The notes: generated by a model from the sequence alone, not told the origin. DNA of 64,000 nt from Candidatus Bathyarchaeota archaeon (GCA_018396415.1 JAGTRE010000006.1:1-64000); one strand, 5' to 3'; positions 26,000 through 35,235 are shown, counted from the first letter of the stretch. Translations and numbers: made by a program.

Positions 26000-27470
26000 A
26001 TTTGCTAAGTCCCTCAACTGTCTCACGTAGTTTTAGTTCTGCCTTTTTCAAAGAGTGTGCTTTTTTACGAAGCCAAGCTTCATCTGCAATAATACGCTTA
26101 CGCCTTTCCTTTGCCATCCTCGCAACCTCAGACGGCGAGGGGCATCCTCGAACCGTTTTTGAGTTTATGCTCTTGATTGGATCAGCTGCTTCTGCAATGT
26201 CACCGGACTTAATGGCGAGTTTCCTTCCAGTTGTTTGGAGAAATATCTCCTCCAATAGTTGTGGCGTCGTATCATGCAAAGTCTTTCCTTCTGAGATTAA
26301 ACGTTGAACAAGAACTCCGATAACTCGATGCGCCATCCGAAAGGGAATGTTAAACTTTTTGACAAGAGTGTCGGCAAGGTCTGTGGCTGTGGAAAAATCC
26401 TTGGAAACGAGTTCAAGCCAGCGCGAAGCATTAAACCTAGTTTTTTGAATAAGTCCGGTCAGCATCCGAGTTGAAGTTAGTGTTATTTGACAGGTATTCC
26501 ATAGGTGGGGTGTGAGTTCTTGGAGGTCTAGGTTATAGCTTAGGGGTAGCGCCTTGAGAATTGTGAAAGCGGCGACTAAATCCCCGTAAACGTGTGTTGC
26601 CTTTGCCCTTATTAATTCCGGGACAACTGGATTCCTTTTTTGGGGCATTATGCTACTTGCAGATGCATATTCATCTGGAATTTCTGCCGTTCCAAACTCT
26701 ACAGAACTCCAGAGAATCAGTTCTTCTGCTATCCTACTAAAATCTGTCATACTTAACGCTAAGGCAGCCATGGCTTCGACGGCAAAATCCCTCGAACTAA
26801 CGGCGTCTATTGAGTTTTCTAAAATGCCATCAAATCCTAAGAGTTCAGCTACCCTGTTACGATTGATATTATACCCCGTTGCCGCAAGGGCAGCTGCCCC
26901 CATCGGGCAAAGGTTGACATGCTGATACGAGTTCATTAAACGTGTTGTATCACGTTCTATTGCGTCATGATAAGCTAAGAAGTAATGTGCCAGCGTTACT
27001 GGTTGGGCATGTTGTAAGTGCGTGTAACCAGGCATAACTATGTTTAAGTGCTCTACACAGCGTTTGAGGAGTGCTCTCCGAAGCTCGATAAGATTTCTAA
27101 TTATATCGAGTAAGTATTGTCGAAGTGTTATTCGAATGGCGGTTGCAACTTGGTCATTGCGGCTTTTGGCTGTATGAAGTTTTCCACCTATATCTTCCCC
27201 GACCATCTTTGTGATTTCCGCTTCAATATTCATATGAACATCTTCAAGGCTCGGGTCAAGTTTCATGTTTGGGTCAAGTTTACTGAGTGCCTTTAACAGC
27301 AGGGCGCCCTCGCTTTCAGCGACTATTCCTTGTTCAACAAGCATTATGACGTGAGCTTTATTGATCTCAATAACTGGTTTAACGATGCTAGTGTCGGCAA
27401 CAACAGAGGTTGTGTAGTCCACTATCTCGGTCGTTGGCTTATCTAATCTATCCCCTCTTAGAATATCCAC
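25980..27470 (-). CDS. argH: Argininosuccinate lyase
   Basis: 496 residues, fumarase/aspartase superfamily. The signature SSIMPQKRNP (about residues 285-295) and the catalytic-His segment YTHLQHAQPVTLAHY are intact. It cleaves argininosuccinate to arginine and fumarate. It follows argG after 21 bases. Slightly longer than usual (about 460), with extra sequence at the C-terminus (KKAHSLKKAELKLRETVEG). Confidence 0.95.
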   Translation of the reverse strand: MDILRGDRLDKPTTEIVDYTTSVVADTSIVKPVIEINKAHVIMLVEQGIVAESEGALLLKALSKLDPNMKLDPSLEDVHMNIEAEITKMVGEDIGGKLHTAKSRNDQVATAIRITLRQYLLDIIRNLIELRRALLKRCVEHLNIVMPGYTHLQHAQPVTLAHYFLAYHDAIERDTTRLMNSYQHVNLCPMGAAALAATGYNINRNRVAELLGFDGILENSIDAVSSRDFAVEAMAALALSMTDFSRIAEELILWSSVEFGTAEIPDEYASASSIMPQKRNPVVPELIRAKATHVYGDLVAAFTILKALPLSYNLDLQELTPHLWNTCQITLTSTRMLTGLIQKTRFNASRWLELVSKDFSTATDLADTLVKKFNIPFRMAHRVIGVLVQRLISEGKTLHDTTPQLLEEIFLQTTGRKLAIKSGDIAEAADPIKSINSKTVRGCPSPSEVARMAKERRKRIIADEAWLRKKAHSLKKAELKLRETVEGLSKYALQKP

Positions 27471-27491
27471 TCTTTCTTTCTCCTTTATGGA

Positions 27492-28691
27492 TTAATTTTT
27501 TATTTTTTTAAGTCGAAGCGCCCTAGCCACCCGCGTTGATAACCCCCATAACTCTATGAAGCCTGCAGAGGCGGTCTGGTCAAAGGTCGATTTCACATCA
27601 TATGTCGCAAGGTTATAGTCATAAAGCGAAAACGGGGAGGATCGTCCCACGATATGCGCCGCACCCTTGAATAACTTTAGGCGAACTTCTCCAGAAACTC
27701 GATCTTGGGTGGCGTTTATGAAAGCTTCAAGATCCTCTCGTAGAGGATCCATCCATAATCCTGTATACACCAAGAAGGTCCATTGGGCATCGATCTGTTG
27801 TTTAAACAGAACTTCATGCCTAGTTAGCACAAACTTTTCGAGATCTTTATGTGCCTCAATAATACATGTTGCCGCGGGGCACTCGTAGACTTCACGCGAT
27901 TTTATCCCGACAAGTCTATCTTCAATATGGTCAATGCGCCCTACGCCATGTTTACCTGCTAAATTATTGAGGACAGTTATGAGTTCAACTTCATTCAAAT
28001 GATTACCGTTTAATGAAACCGGAACTCCATTCTCAAATCCAATAGTAATATATTGTGGTTTGTCAGGAGCTTTTTCAGGAGCCACGGTCCACTCAAATGC
28101 TTCTTCGGGGGGTTCGTTTTCAGGGTGTTCAATTGGACCGCACTCAATTGAGCGCCCCCAGAGATTCTGGTCGATACTATAGGGATTACGCTTAATGGTT
28201 AGGGGTATACCATGGGTCTTGGCATATTCTATCTCTTGCTCTCGACTCATTTTCCACTCTCGTGCTGGAGCTAGGACTGTCAGCTCTGGATCAAGTGATT
28301 TTATGGTAACTTCAAATCTAACTTGGTCGTTGCCCTTGCCAGTACAACCGTGTGCTATAGCGTTTGCTCCTTCCTTATGGGCCACTTCAACCAGTTTTGA
28401 TGCTATTAATGGTCTTGAGAGGGCGCTGCTAAGGGGGTATTTTTCTTCATAGAGGGCATTTGCCTTTATTGCTGGGTTAATGTATCCTTGAATAAATTCT
28501 TGCTTGGCATCGACTGTATAATGCCTTAGTACACCTAAATTTTCCGCTTTTGTGGCGATTTTCCTTAAGTCCTCCTGCTGTCCTACATCAACGGTGACGG
28601 TGACAAGTTGAGCGTGATACTTTTCCTGGAGCCACTTAATTAGGACTGAAGTATCTAGTCCGCCTGAATACGCTAAAATTATTTTTTCCAT
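27492..28691 (-). CDS. argG: Argininosuccinate synthase
   Basis: 399 residues. The N-type ATP pyrophosphatase loop AYSGGLDTSV is at residues 8-17; HGCTGKGNDQVRFE and EDRLVGIKSREVYE are family-specific. It condenses citrulline with aspartate. It is the first gene of the long minus-strand operon that continues through argH, carA, carB, lysW2, argX and lysYZJ. A TATA-like stretch (plus 28739-28752) and an inverted repeat lie upstream. Confidence 0.96.
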   Translation of the reverse strand: MEKIILAYSGGLDTSVLIKWLQEKYHAQLVTVTVDVGQQEDLRKIATKAENLGVLRHYTVDAKQEFIQGYINPAIKANALYEEKYPLSSALSRPLIASKLVEVAHKEGANAIAHGCTGKGNDQVRFEVTIKSLDPELTVLAPAREWKMSREQEIEYAKTHGIPLTIKRNPYSIDQNLWGRSIECGPIEHPENEPPEEAFEWTVAPEKAPDKPQYITIGFENGVPVSLNGNHLNEVELITVLNNLAGKHGVGRIDHIEDRLVGIKSREVYECPAATCIIEAHKDLEKFVLTRHEVLFKQQIDAQWTFLVYTGLWMDPLREDLEAFINATQDRVSGEVRLKLFKGAAHIVGRSSPFSLYDYNLATYDVKSTFDQTASAGFIELWGLSTRVARALRLKKIKN

Positions 28692-28777
28692 GCTTCTTTA
28701 ATCTCCCGTTTTAGGTCTTCTTCCCATTCCCTTCGAGTATTAAATTAAAAACTCCTCATCAATTTTGCTTTCTTTTT

Positions 28778-28805
28778 AAAGATTAAAGATGAATATTTAA
28801 TCTTT
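28778..28805. promoter_or_regulatory. 10-bp inverted repeat upstream of argG, candidate operator
   Basis: AAAGATTAAA (28778-28787) and TTTAATCTTT (28796-28805) are exact inverted copies with an 8-base spacer, about 90-115 bases before the argG start and just upstream of the likely TATA box. The size fits a dimeric regulator such as an Lrp-type protein. Activator or repressor role cannot be told. Confidence 0.5.
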
Positions 28806-29178
28806 TCTGAGGTATTTACATTTAACTTGTAAAAAATTAAAGTTTCTGCAATTATCCAACCTATAACTAGAACTAGCGAAAATAGCCCAAAATCTTGACT
28901 AACTACAAGGTTGCCAACAACTTCGATTGACCAAATTTACATAGGGGAGAATAAAACCGCATGAAATAACTGGCTCAAGGAAATTCTAAACCAACCCCTT
29001 TTGTTTAGTTTCAACGAATTAGTTAGCCAAGACGAGATAGCGCTGAGAATCATCTACCTCGATCGTTTAAGAATACATTTCCGGGGAATGCATCGAAACC
29101 AAAATGCGGTTAGAAAACTAAAAATCTACTAAATAAAGATTAAAAGTGGCTTCATTAACCAAATGAAAGCATGGGAAG
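28806..29178. other. Intergenic region, no gene seen
   Basis: About 370 AT-rich bases separate the argG promoter region from the RAM-domain gene. I see no coding frame, tRNA or repeat. A purine-rich GGGAAGG lies just before the next start codon. Confidence 0.4.
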
Positions 29179-29418
29179 GTGAGAGATACGCCCCAAGTCA
29201 TAGCATATATCTTAATGGTGACAGAAATCGGAAAGGAATACGATGTCGTTAAGGAGATTTCAAAAATTAAAGGGGTTACCGAAACGAGATCAGTCTACGG
29301 CGAGTTTGATGTTATTGCCAGAGTTGAAGCTGAAGACTTGAAGACACTTGATGATGCTGTTACAAAGATCAGAAAAATAGCTAGTATAATTCGAACTGTG
29401 ACGTTAATCTCAGCTTAG
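29179..29418 (+). CDS. Stand-alone Lrp-type RAM (ligand-binding) domain protein
   Basis: 79 residues, GTG start after GGGAAGG. It is only the RAM/AsnC ligand-binding fold (AYILMVTEIGKEYDVVKEISKIKGVTETRSVYGEFDV in sense, read in parts), without a DNA-binding domain. Such proteins are common in archaea and may form mixed oligomers with full-length Lrp regulators and sense amino acids. It lies upstream of and divergent from the arginine operon and could modulate the Lrp protein at 16934-17347. Inference. Confidence 0.83.
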   Translation: MRDTPQVIAYILMVTEIGKEYDVVKEISKIKGVTETRSVYGEFDVIARVEAEDLKTLDDAVTKIRKIASIIRTVTLISA

Positions 29419-30338
29419 CTTATTCCCATCGATTTTTTGATTTCAAAGAGAACTTCTTCAACGCTTTCATAAGTTTTTGTGGGCAAATTTTTCAGCAAAT
29501 TATCTAGCGGAATCTGTTCATTTTTTCCCCACTCTACTAGCTTCCAGCCGAATAGTTTTGAAAGCTTGCTCTTTGAAGCGGGATAACGGGTGCGTTGAAT
29601 TAGCGCCCTAACTGACTCAAGTCCAGTAGCACCAGTTATACTTGGGAATTTATTTTTTTGGAGAAAATAATTCAAACGTTGACCGTCATCGAACATAGCT
29701 AAGTTATTGAAAAAAATATACACAGTCTTACCTTCCTTTTCAAGGGGGCCAACTTTTTCGATCAATTTCCTTAGCTCGTCGTCACTGTACTGGTAGTAAT
29801 ACATTCGGGTTCCTAAGCCATGTAAACGAAAGTAGGCAAAGGTACCAACATACGCAGGCATAGTTTTGAACGGATCGGTGACATGTGTGACGTCAAGTTC
29901 TTTTAACATTGTTGCAAGTGTTTTTCGAAGTTCTGGTTGATCCCAATCCGGTCCACGCGTTTCCCAAGCTATAGCAAGTTTATTTCGATGAATTTTCTTG
30001 AAAAACTTCTGGGCTACCGCTATATTTTCTTTAGTTGGTTTAAAGGATCCAGGCGTCTGAATCAGAAGTATCTTTGCATCAAGTGTTGAACAAATTGCCT
30101 TCATTTGGTTGAAAGCCTTTAGGCAGTCTAAGGAATCTGCTAACTTATAGTTGTGGCTAATATCTTGGTGGGCTTTAACAGTAAACTCAAAATCCGGAGG
30201 AGCCTCCTCTTTCCATTTCTTGGCAAGGGTTAGCTTAGGATATGTGTAAAAAGTTGAATTCAACTCGACTAAGTTGAATGCCTTAAAATATTTCACCTTG
30301 GAAGTGGGAAACCCACAGCATCCAATTTTAAAGACCAA
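29415..30338 (-). CDS. DUF72 family protein
   Basis: 307 residues. N-terminal KIGCCGFPTSKVKYF, VELNSTFYTYP and FTVKAHQDISH, then AWETRGPDW, FAYFRLHG and VYIFFNNLAMFD are the recurring segments of the DUF72 TIM-barrel family. Biochemical role unknown in general; it is widespread in archaea and bacteria. It is convergent with the RAM protein and overlaps it by four bases. Confidence 0.9.
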   Translation of the reverse strand: MVFKIGCCGFPTSKVKYFKAFNLVELNSTFYTYPKLTLAKKWKEEAPPDFEFTVKAHQDISHNYKLADSLDCLKAFNQMKAICSTLDAKILLIQTPGSFKPTKENIAVAQKFFKKIHRNKLAIAWETRGPDWDQPELRKTLATMLKELDVTHVTDPFKTMPAYVGTFAYFRLHGLGTRMYYYQYSDDELRKLIEKVGPLEKEGKTVYIFFNNLAMFDDGQRLNYFLQKNKFPSITGATGLESVRALIQRTRYPASKSKLSKLFGWKLVEWGKNEQIPLDNLLKNLPTKTYESVEEVLFEIKKSMGIS

Positions 30339-30557
30339 AGTCTATCGCTGAATAATATATAATTACATAATCGAGCTATAAGCATCTTCCCGCTAACTGC
30401 ATCCAGCTATCGAAGTATGCTTTTGCCGTAGGACCTATGGTATCGCGATAAAGATTAGCATTAACTATAAATGTTATCGGCTCCAGTCTTCACTTCTTCG
30501 AATGCAAACTTCCAGCCAAAAGGTTAAACTGGTTTATTAAGCATATTGGTGCAAGAG

Positions 30558-30926
30558 CTATCCGGCATGTCCTGGCAATATAAGCCACAGGCGCAATTCA
30601 ATGCGTCTAGCTAACTCCTCAACTTGTTTTTCTATGATTGAGATGCGTTTTCCCTTCGTAGGCTCAATATCTAGAGTAAAATGAGTTTCTGAGAATTTTC
30701 CGAAACCCTTTAGCCATTGATTAAAGCGCATCCTACCAATCATTTTGACTTTAAGTTGCAAAATGGTTGAGCCGGTGTCGATTTTGCCGATAGCCGTATA
30801 TAAAAACCGGTTATTTTTCTTTAAGTCTTCTTTAACAATGCTAACCTTCAATTCATTAAACACTTTTCGTACAGCCATAACAATTTCATCAAATGAAATA
30901 ATCCAATACCTCTTTTCAATGCGCAT
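30558..30926 (-). CDS. Hypothetical protein, paralogue of 32247-32654
   Basis: 122 residues. The opening RYWIISFDEIVMAVRKVFNEL aligns with RYISFTEVITIVRRVLSDF of the protein at 32247-32654, and the middle LKGFGKFSETHFTLDIE aligns with LRGFGKIPTTRVSVELK, so the two are diverged copies. Secondary structure looks like helix, four to five strands, helix. No known motif. The pair flanks the ferredoxin-ArsR/H-protein unit. Confidence 0.55.
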   Translation of the reverse strand: MRIEKRYWIISFDEIVMAVRKVFNELKVSIVKEDLKKNNRFLYTAIGKIDTGSTILQLKVKMIGRMRFNQWLKGFGKFSETHFTLDIEPTKGKRISIIEKQVEELARRIELRLWLILPGHAG

Positions 30927-31028
30927 GTTACTTCAGTAGCACACTTTATACTATTTTTATTTTTCCAAGGCTCCCAAGTTTTGTCATGTTCATACGATGA
31001 TTAAAGCGAAATTAAATAGAAATGCATA

Positions 31029-31046
31029 TATCGGTATACGCCGATA
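31029..31046. promoter_or_regulatory. Inverted repeat before ferredoxin-ArsR gene, candidate operator
   Basis: TATCGG-N6-CCGATA lies 28 bases before the GTG start and just after an AT-rich TATA-like stretch (near 31009-31019). Position and symmetry fit autorepression by the ArsR-type half of the encoded protein. Inference. Confidence 0.5.
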
Positions 31047-31073
31047 CTTTCGTTACATAATTTAATTGTCTAC

Positions 31074-31733
31074 GTGGTAGCGATGGTGACGTATTTCGGG
31101 GTTCCACGTCAAAAGATTCCTTGGTTTCCAACAATTGCCCAGGATAAATGTCAAGGATGTGGAAAGTGTGTCGAATTCTGTGTGCATGGGGTCTTGAAAT
31201 TAAAAGGGAATCCCCCTAAAGCTGTTGTAGTTAAACCTTACCAGTGTGTAATTGCCTGCTCAGAATGCGCTGATCTTTGTCCCGAGAAGGCGATAACATT
31301 TCCAGACCTCAAAGTAGTCTATGATGCGATGGACCAGTATTGGAAAGGGGAGAGTCAAAAGGAGGTACACCGTGTCAAGAAAAAAAGGGCTCTATCTAGC
31401 TCCATCAGAAATGAAAAGTTTCTAAACTTGCAAGTAGACCTCTTAAAGGCTCTAGCCGATCCGATTAGATTAAAAATATTGCGTTTCCTCAGATCCGGCG
31501 AAAAATGCCAATGCGAAATAATCCCACATTTGAAACGCTCACAATCGACCGTTTCTGAACATTTGCAACTGCTGGTGGACATTGGAATAGTAGAATCTCG
31601 CAAAGATGGCAGAAAAATCGTTTATAAGATACGCATGGAAGAAATAATGAGAATCTTAGATAACATCGACGAATTAACCCGTGATCTCTTCGCCCACCCG
31701 AAGGATCGTAATGCAATCTTAACTTCTAAATAA
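31074..31733 (+). CDS. Ferredoxin-ArsR fusion regulator
   Basis: 219 residues. Residues 20-75 hold a two-cluster ferredoxin pattern: C26-x2-C29-x2-C32-x3-C36 and C58-x3-C62-x2-C65-x3-C69. Residues 117-200 are an ArsR-type winged helix (LLKALADPIRLKILRFL, SQSTVSEHLQLL) with a CQC pair at 145/147, the place where ArsR/SmtB sensors bind thiophilic metals. A redox or sulfur/metal-responsive repressor is inferred. It begins with GTG and is followed after 22 bases by the H-protein-like gene. Fusion of these two domains in one chain is unusual. Confidence 0.85.
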   Translation: MVAMVTYFGVPRQKIPWFPTIAQDKCQGCGKCVEFCVHGVLKLKGNPPKAVVVKPYQCVIACSECADLCPEKAITFPDLKVVYDAMDQYWKGESQKEVHRVKKKRALSSSIRNEKFLNLQVDLLKALADPIRLKILRFLRSGEKCQCEIIPHLKRSQSTVSEHLQLLVDIGIVESRKDGRKIVYKIRMEEIMRILDNIDELTRDLFAHPKDRNAILTSK

Positions 31734-31755
31734 TTGACTTGGAGGAGGTTGAAGC

Positions 31756-32211
31756 TTGGTTAAGGTTAAAGTTGGAAAGCATATTTGTGAAGTTCCGAAG
31801 AATCTCTATTATACCAAGGCTCATACGTGGGCAAAAATAGAGGGTAATCAAGTTACCGTTGGGTTCGACGATTTCGCGCAAAAAATAATTGGCACCGTTC
31901 AAAGCTTTAGGCCCATAGCTGTTGGAACCGAACTACGACAATTCGAACCACTTGGTACGGTTGAAGGTGGAAAAGCGGTGCAGAGAATCTACTCACCTAT
32001 TAGTGGGAAAATTCTCGCAGTTAATGAGAGGCTTCTTCGTAAACCGTCTCTCATTAATCAAGATCCATACGGCGAAGGTTGGCTAATAAAAATCCAGCCG
32101 ACTTCAAGACTAGCTGAGGAATTAAAGACGCTAATTACAGGTGACAAAGCCTTGAAATGGACTAAAGATGAAATAAAAGCTATGATTCATAAAAAAATGA
32201 TGTTGGTATAG
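31756..32211 (+). CDS. Glycine-cleavage H-protein-like lipoyl carrier (LbpA-like candidate)
   Basis: 151 residues, TTG start with a strong GGAGGAGG site. The GcvH fold is clear: TKAHTWAKIEG, VTVGFDDFAQKIIG, then the lipoyl-lysine hairpin GTVEGGKAVQRIYSPISG with K73. No glycine-cleavage P or T gene is present in the window. GcvH-like proteins also serve as lipoate-binding proteins of sulfur-oxidising sHdr systems, which are controlled by ArsR-type repressors; the ArsR fusion upstream and two lipoate-ligase genes 9 kb away make that or a related sulfur role attractive. Inference only, since no Hdr gene is seen. Confidence 0.83.
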   Translation: MVKVKVGKHICEVPKNLYYTKAHTWAKIEGNQVTVGFDDFAQKIIGTVQSFRPIAVGTELRQFEPLGTVEGGKAVQRIYSPISGKILAVNERLLRKPSLINQDPYGEGWLIKIQPTSRLAEELKTLITGDKALKWTKDEIKAMIHKKMMLV

Positions 32212-32246
32212 GACAAAACGCTTAATGATCATTGAAAGGCGGACTT

Positions 32247-32654
32247 CTATCCCCCTCCGGTTCGATATAGGGACAGGAATATTTTCTCTTCAATAGTTTT
32301 CTTTGTAGTTTCCAGTGTTTCCCTTAGTTTGGGGCTCACTCTTCCTTTAGTTTTTAATTCTACTGATACTCTAGTTGTGGGAATTTTCCCAAAGCCTCGG
32401 AGCAGGGGGATTATACGTTTTTCCCCATTAACTCGTATTCTTATTGTTGCATCACGAGCATTAACTTTAAGTTTTCCCGTAAATTCGGAGGCAAGAGTAT
32501 CAACTGTTTCTTGCACATTTTCAGTGTATGCAACGCCGAAATCCGACAAAACTCGTCTTACTATTGTTATTACCTCTGTAAATGAGATGTACCTCCATTC
32601 AATTTTGTCTAGGGGACCCCAAATTTCAAATAGACCTTTGCCTCTTTCAGACAA
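32247..32654 (-). CDS. Hypothetical protein, paralogue of 30558-30926
   Basis: 135 residues, same architecture as its paralogue, with a longer N-terminus (MSERGKGLFEIWGPLDKIEW) and a glycine-rich end (YRTGGG). It carries strands such as KLKVNARDATIRIRVNG and VSVELKTKGRV. It is the last gene on the minus strand after the radical SAM gene, across a 69-base gap, and is convergent with the H-protein-like gene. Function unknown. Confidence 0.58.
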   Translation of the reverse strand: MSERGKGLFEIWGPLDKIEWRYISFTEVITIVRRVLSDFGVAYTENVQETVDTLASEFTGKLKVNARDATIRIRVNGEKRIIPLLRGFGKIPTTRVSVELKTKGRVSPKLRETLETTKKTIEEKIFLSLYRTGGG

Positions 32655-32723
32655 CTGTCACACCATTCCTAGGTTATTTGTAGCTTATATAAGAGTTAAT
32701 ATAACACATCAATTAACCAATCA

Positions 32724-34172
32724 TTATTTACGGTTAGCTAGCCTTACCTCATCGTCAGATACTGCTACAACCTCATTAAATCGCTGACTTAGTTGAATAA
32801 TCTCTGTTTCCGACAGTTGTTTAGTTTCGTATCCTAGCGATGATGTAACAGGCAATCCCTTAGCGAACCTTTCATATGTATCATAAAAATCTACGAATCG
32901 TCTAAACTTAAGAGATATTTCATAATCCTTTGGAGCGATGAAACGTGGGCAGCATGGCTCTAATATAATAGGATTACAAACATTACTAACCACCATCGAG
33001 TAGTCTTTAGCTATCTTTCTACCCAATTTGATAGTTTCTTCGAAATGATCTTTGGTTTCCCAAGAAAGTCCAGATGTAAAGTATAGTTCTACGGGAATCA
33101 TCTCATCTTTTGCGTAATTGAGCCAACGCAAAAGCGACACATTATCGTAGTAAAATCCCTTGTTCAATTTCCGGATGTATTCAGAGCCCGACTCTGGGGA
33201 AAGGGTAATTGTCGAATAAAGGGGGTTAAAAGTGCCTTTGAAGTCTCGTAGCAACTGTTTATCTGAGAGGGACCATAGCAGAAATTGCGCACTTATGTCA
33301 ATTTTTTCTTGGCGTATCATTTCAAAAAGCTCATGGTAAAACCGACGCCTTGACGGATACGGATCAAAATCAATGTAAGCACATGAAATCTTTCTTTCTT
33401 CGAAGGCGGCTAATGTTTCGACAATTTTCTTCTTGGAACGAAAGATTGGAGTGCTGCGACCAGTCAGGATTTTGTACGCGTTTTTGCCTCCTCCACAATA
33501 TGAGCAATTCACTGAACACCCTCGCCCTATGCACACCCATCCTTGAGTCTTAAACTTTGGACGGAGGTCATCATTTTCGCAGGTAAGCTTAATGTACTTG
33601 TCCCAGTTTTCAAGCAACGACAAATTAGAGAAGTCAAGCTGATCTAAATCCTGCGTCCTCGCAATATAACGTCGCCGGCTTCGCTTTATTGATCCATTAT
33701 CACGATACAATAAATTCGGAACTTTTCTTAGATCGCCATTCCGATGTTTCACCAGTTCAAGTAAGGGGACCTCAGCCTCGCCGCATATGACCGCATCAAC
33801 GCAATTGAAGCTAGATAAAATCTCTTCAGCAAAGTACGAGGCTGTAAATCCTCCCAAAACGACGAAAGCGTTAAAGACCTGTTTAACCAGCCTAGCCAAG
33901 CGTATGGTGTCATATGCGTGAGAATACCAGTGAAGATCAATTCCAACAATAGATGCTTCATACCGCCTGAACAATTCTTCTTCGGTGAAATATGGATTAC
34001 ACATTCGTTCTAGTCCAGTATGGAAGATCCTTACGTCATATCCTTCTTTCTCAAGTAGATCTGCGCTGGCAATGTAGCCCATAGGCATAATAACATAGCG
34101 AATGCGTTCTTCGTATGGAGAGATTCTAAAATGTGTAGTCGGATGAAGCAATATACAATCAAATACTCTCAT
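32724..34172 (-). CDS. B12-binding-type radical SAM protein
   Basis: 482 residues. Residues 1-150 form a cobalamin-binding-like Rossmann domain (MPMGYIASADLLEKEGYDVRI, FVVLGGFTASYFAEEIL, VDAVICGEAEVPLLEL) without the His of classical D-x-H-x-x-G. Residues about 215-450 are the radical SAM barrel with C219-x3-C223-x2-C226. It starts one base after the GNAT-like gene, so the two are coupled. Reaction unknown; such enzymes methylate or rearrange unreactive carbons. Context with AOR and MoaD proteins does not fix a substrate. Confidence 0.85.
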   Translation of the reverse strand: MRVFDCILLHPTTHFRISPYEERIRYVIMPMGYIASADLLEKEGYDVRIFHTGLERMCNPYFTEEELFRRYEASIVGIDLHWYSHAYDTIRLARLVKQVFNAFVVLGGFTASYFAEEILSSFNCVDAVICGEAEVPLLELVKHRNGDLRKVPNLLYRDNGSIKRSRRRYIARTQDLDQLDFSNLSLLENWDKYIKLTCENDDLRPKFKTQGWVCIGRGCSVNCSYCGGGKNAYKILTGRSTPIFRSKKKIVETLAAFEERKISCAYIDFDPYPSRRRFYHELFEMIRQEKIDISAQFLLWSLSDKQLLRDFKGTFNPLYSTITLSPESGSEYIRKLNKGFYYDNVSLLRWLNYAKDEMIPVELYFTSGLSWETKDHFEETIKLGRKIAKDYSMVVSNVCNPIILEPCCPRFIAPKDYEISLKFRRFVDFYDTYERFAKGLPVTSSLGYETKQLSETEIIQLSQRFNEVVAVSDDEVRLANRK

Positions 34173-34173
34173 G

Positions 34174-35235
34174 CTAGGTCACTTGCCTCCGCAGAATTTT
34201 CACTTCATGAACTTTTTGGAACCCATACTGTTCTAAGAATTTTTTAACGAAAGAATCTTCATCCTGAACGTTACCGATTTGGCAAATACCCAACCCTTGA
34301 CGTTTCATAGCCTTCAAAACATGAAGAAGTAAAATAGCAAAAAGTTCGGAATCCTCGGTTTTAAGGCTCCATTCAAATATTTTTCCGTAGTGGAATGGAT
34401 ACGTCTTTAGAACATGCGGAAATAATAGTGGAGTGGGTGTAGAACCAGTTTGTAGCAACTCGAGCAAATTTGGAAACCACCGAACAAATCCGACAACATC
34501 GCTTTCATGATGCGCAAAGAAGGCAGTATTTGGAAGGAATGGAAGATTTTCAGAAATAACAAATGGCCTTCCATCTGAAATTGCGTATGACTTGATAGGA
34601 AGCGGATTCTTCTTCTCTTTTATCTGCCGGAATTCGGTTTGATTAATAGAAGTGACAGTGTAATCTTTGCTAGGTAAATGAAAATTCTCCGTTAGCAACT
34701 CTTCAGAGTCAGATATTTTTCGTTCATAGCAGAAGAGCGCGGTTTCTTCTTCAAATCCATGCCTTCTCATAATTGAGAGGTCATCTTCTTGAATACGGAT
34801 CTTCCCTAAATCATAGGAAAAGTGTGAGAGTGAAGTTGGAAACGCAACCTTTGAGGTTAATTCATCGTGGAATTCAACTTCAATAAATCTACAATTAAGA
34901 GAACGTGTGAATTCTTCGACATTTGTAAGAAGAAAATCGATTAGAAAACTACTTTCGAATGCGCTAGAAATCCAGCATGGATGCGTGAGAAATAGAACTA
35001 ACCCTCCATCACTATCAATGTAAAAGAAACCTAAGCAGAACAATCGGTCACTCACATGGTTATCTTCTACACTAGAAACCGTCATTGGATAAAATCGTTC
35101 AAACTGTCTTCCGCGATAGCTCATTACATCTGAAATTACTCCACATGGAAGAAACTTGAAATCCGGTCCTGAGTAAATAAATGGTGTTGTTCTGAACAAC
35201 TCAAGTGGCAATCGTGTATCTATCCTCAGCTTCAA
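34174..35235 (-). CDS. GNAT-like acyltransferase-fold protein
   Basis: 353 residues. The C-terminal half reads like a GNAT domain: FFAHHESDVVGFVRWFPNL, a glycine-poor acyl-CoA segment (LKAMKRQGLGICQIGNV), and a last strand with FVKKFLEQYGFQKVHEVKIL, typical of the end of an acetyltransferase. The N-terminal half is all-alpha/beta with no motif I know. It lies between moaD and the radical SAM gene on the same strand and may act on the product of the latter. Moderate call. Confidence 0.55.
   Translation of the reverse strand: MKLRIDTRLPLELFRTTPFIYSGPDFKFLPCGVISDVMSYRGRQFERFYPMTVSSVEDNHVSDRLFCLGFFYIDSDGGLVLFLTHPCWISSAFESSFLIDFLLTNVEEFTRSLNCRFIEVEFHDELTSKVAFPTSLSHFSYDLGKIRIQEDDLSIMRRHGFEEETALFCYERKISDSEELLTENFHLPSKDYTVTSINQTEFRQIKEKKNPLPIKSYAISDGRPFVISENLPFLPNTAFFAHHESDVVGFVRWFPNLLELLQTGSTPTPLLFPHVLKTYPFHYGKIFEWSLKTEDSELFAILLLHVLKAMKRQGLGICQIGNVQDEDSFVKKFLEQYGFQKVHEVKILRRQVT

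Noticed and set aside
31756-32211. Annotation as a functional glycine-cleavage H protein
   Set aside because: No GcvP or GcvT genes are present and the context is an ArsR-ferredoxin fusion, so only H-protein-like is claimed.
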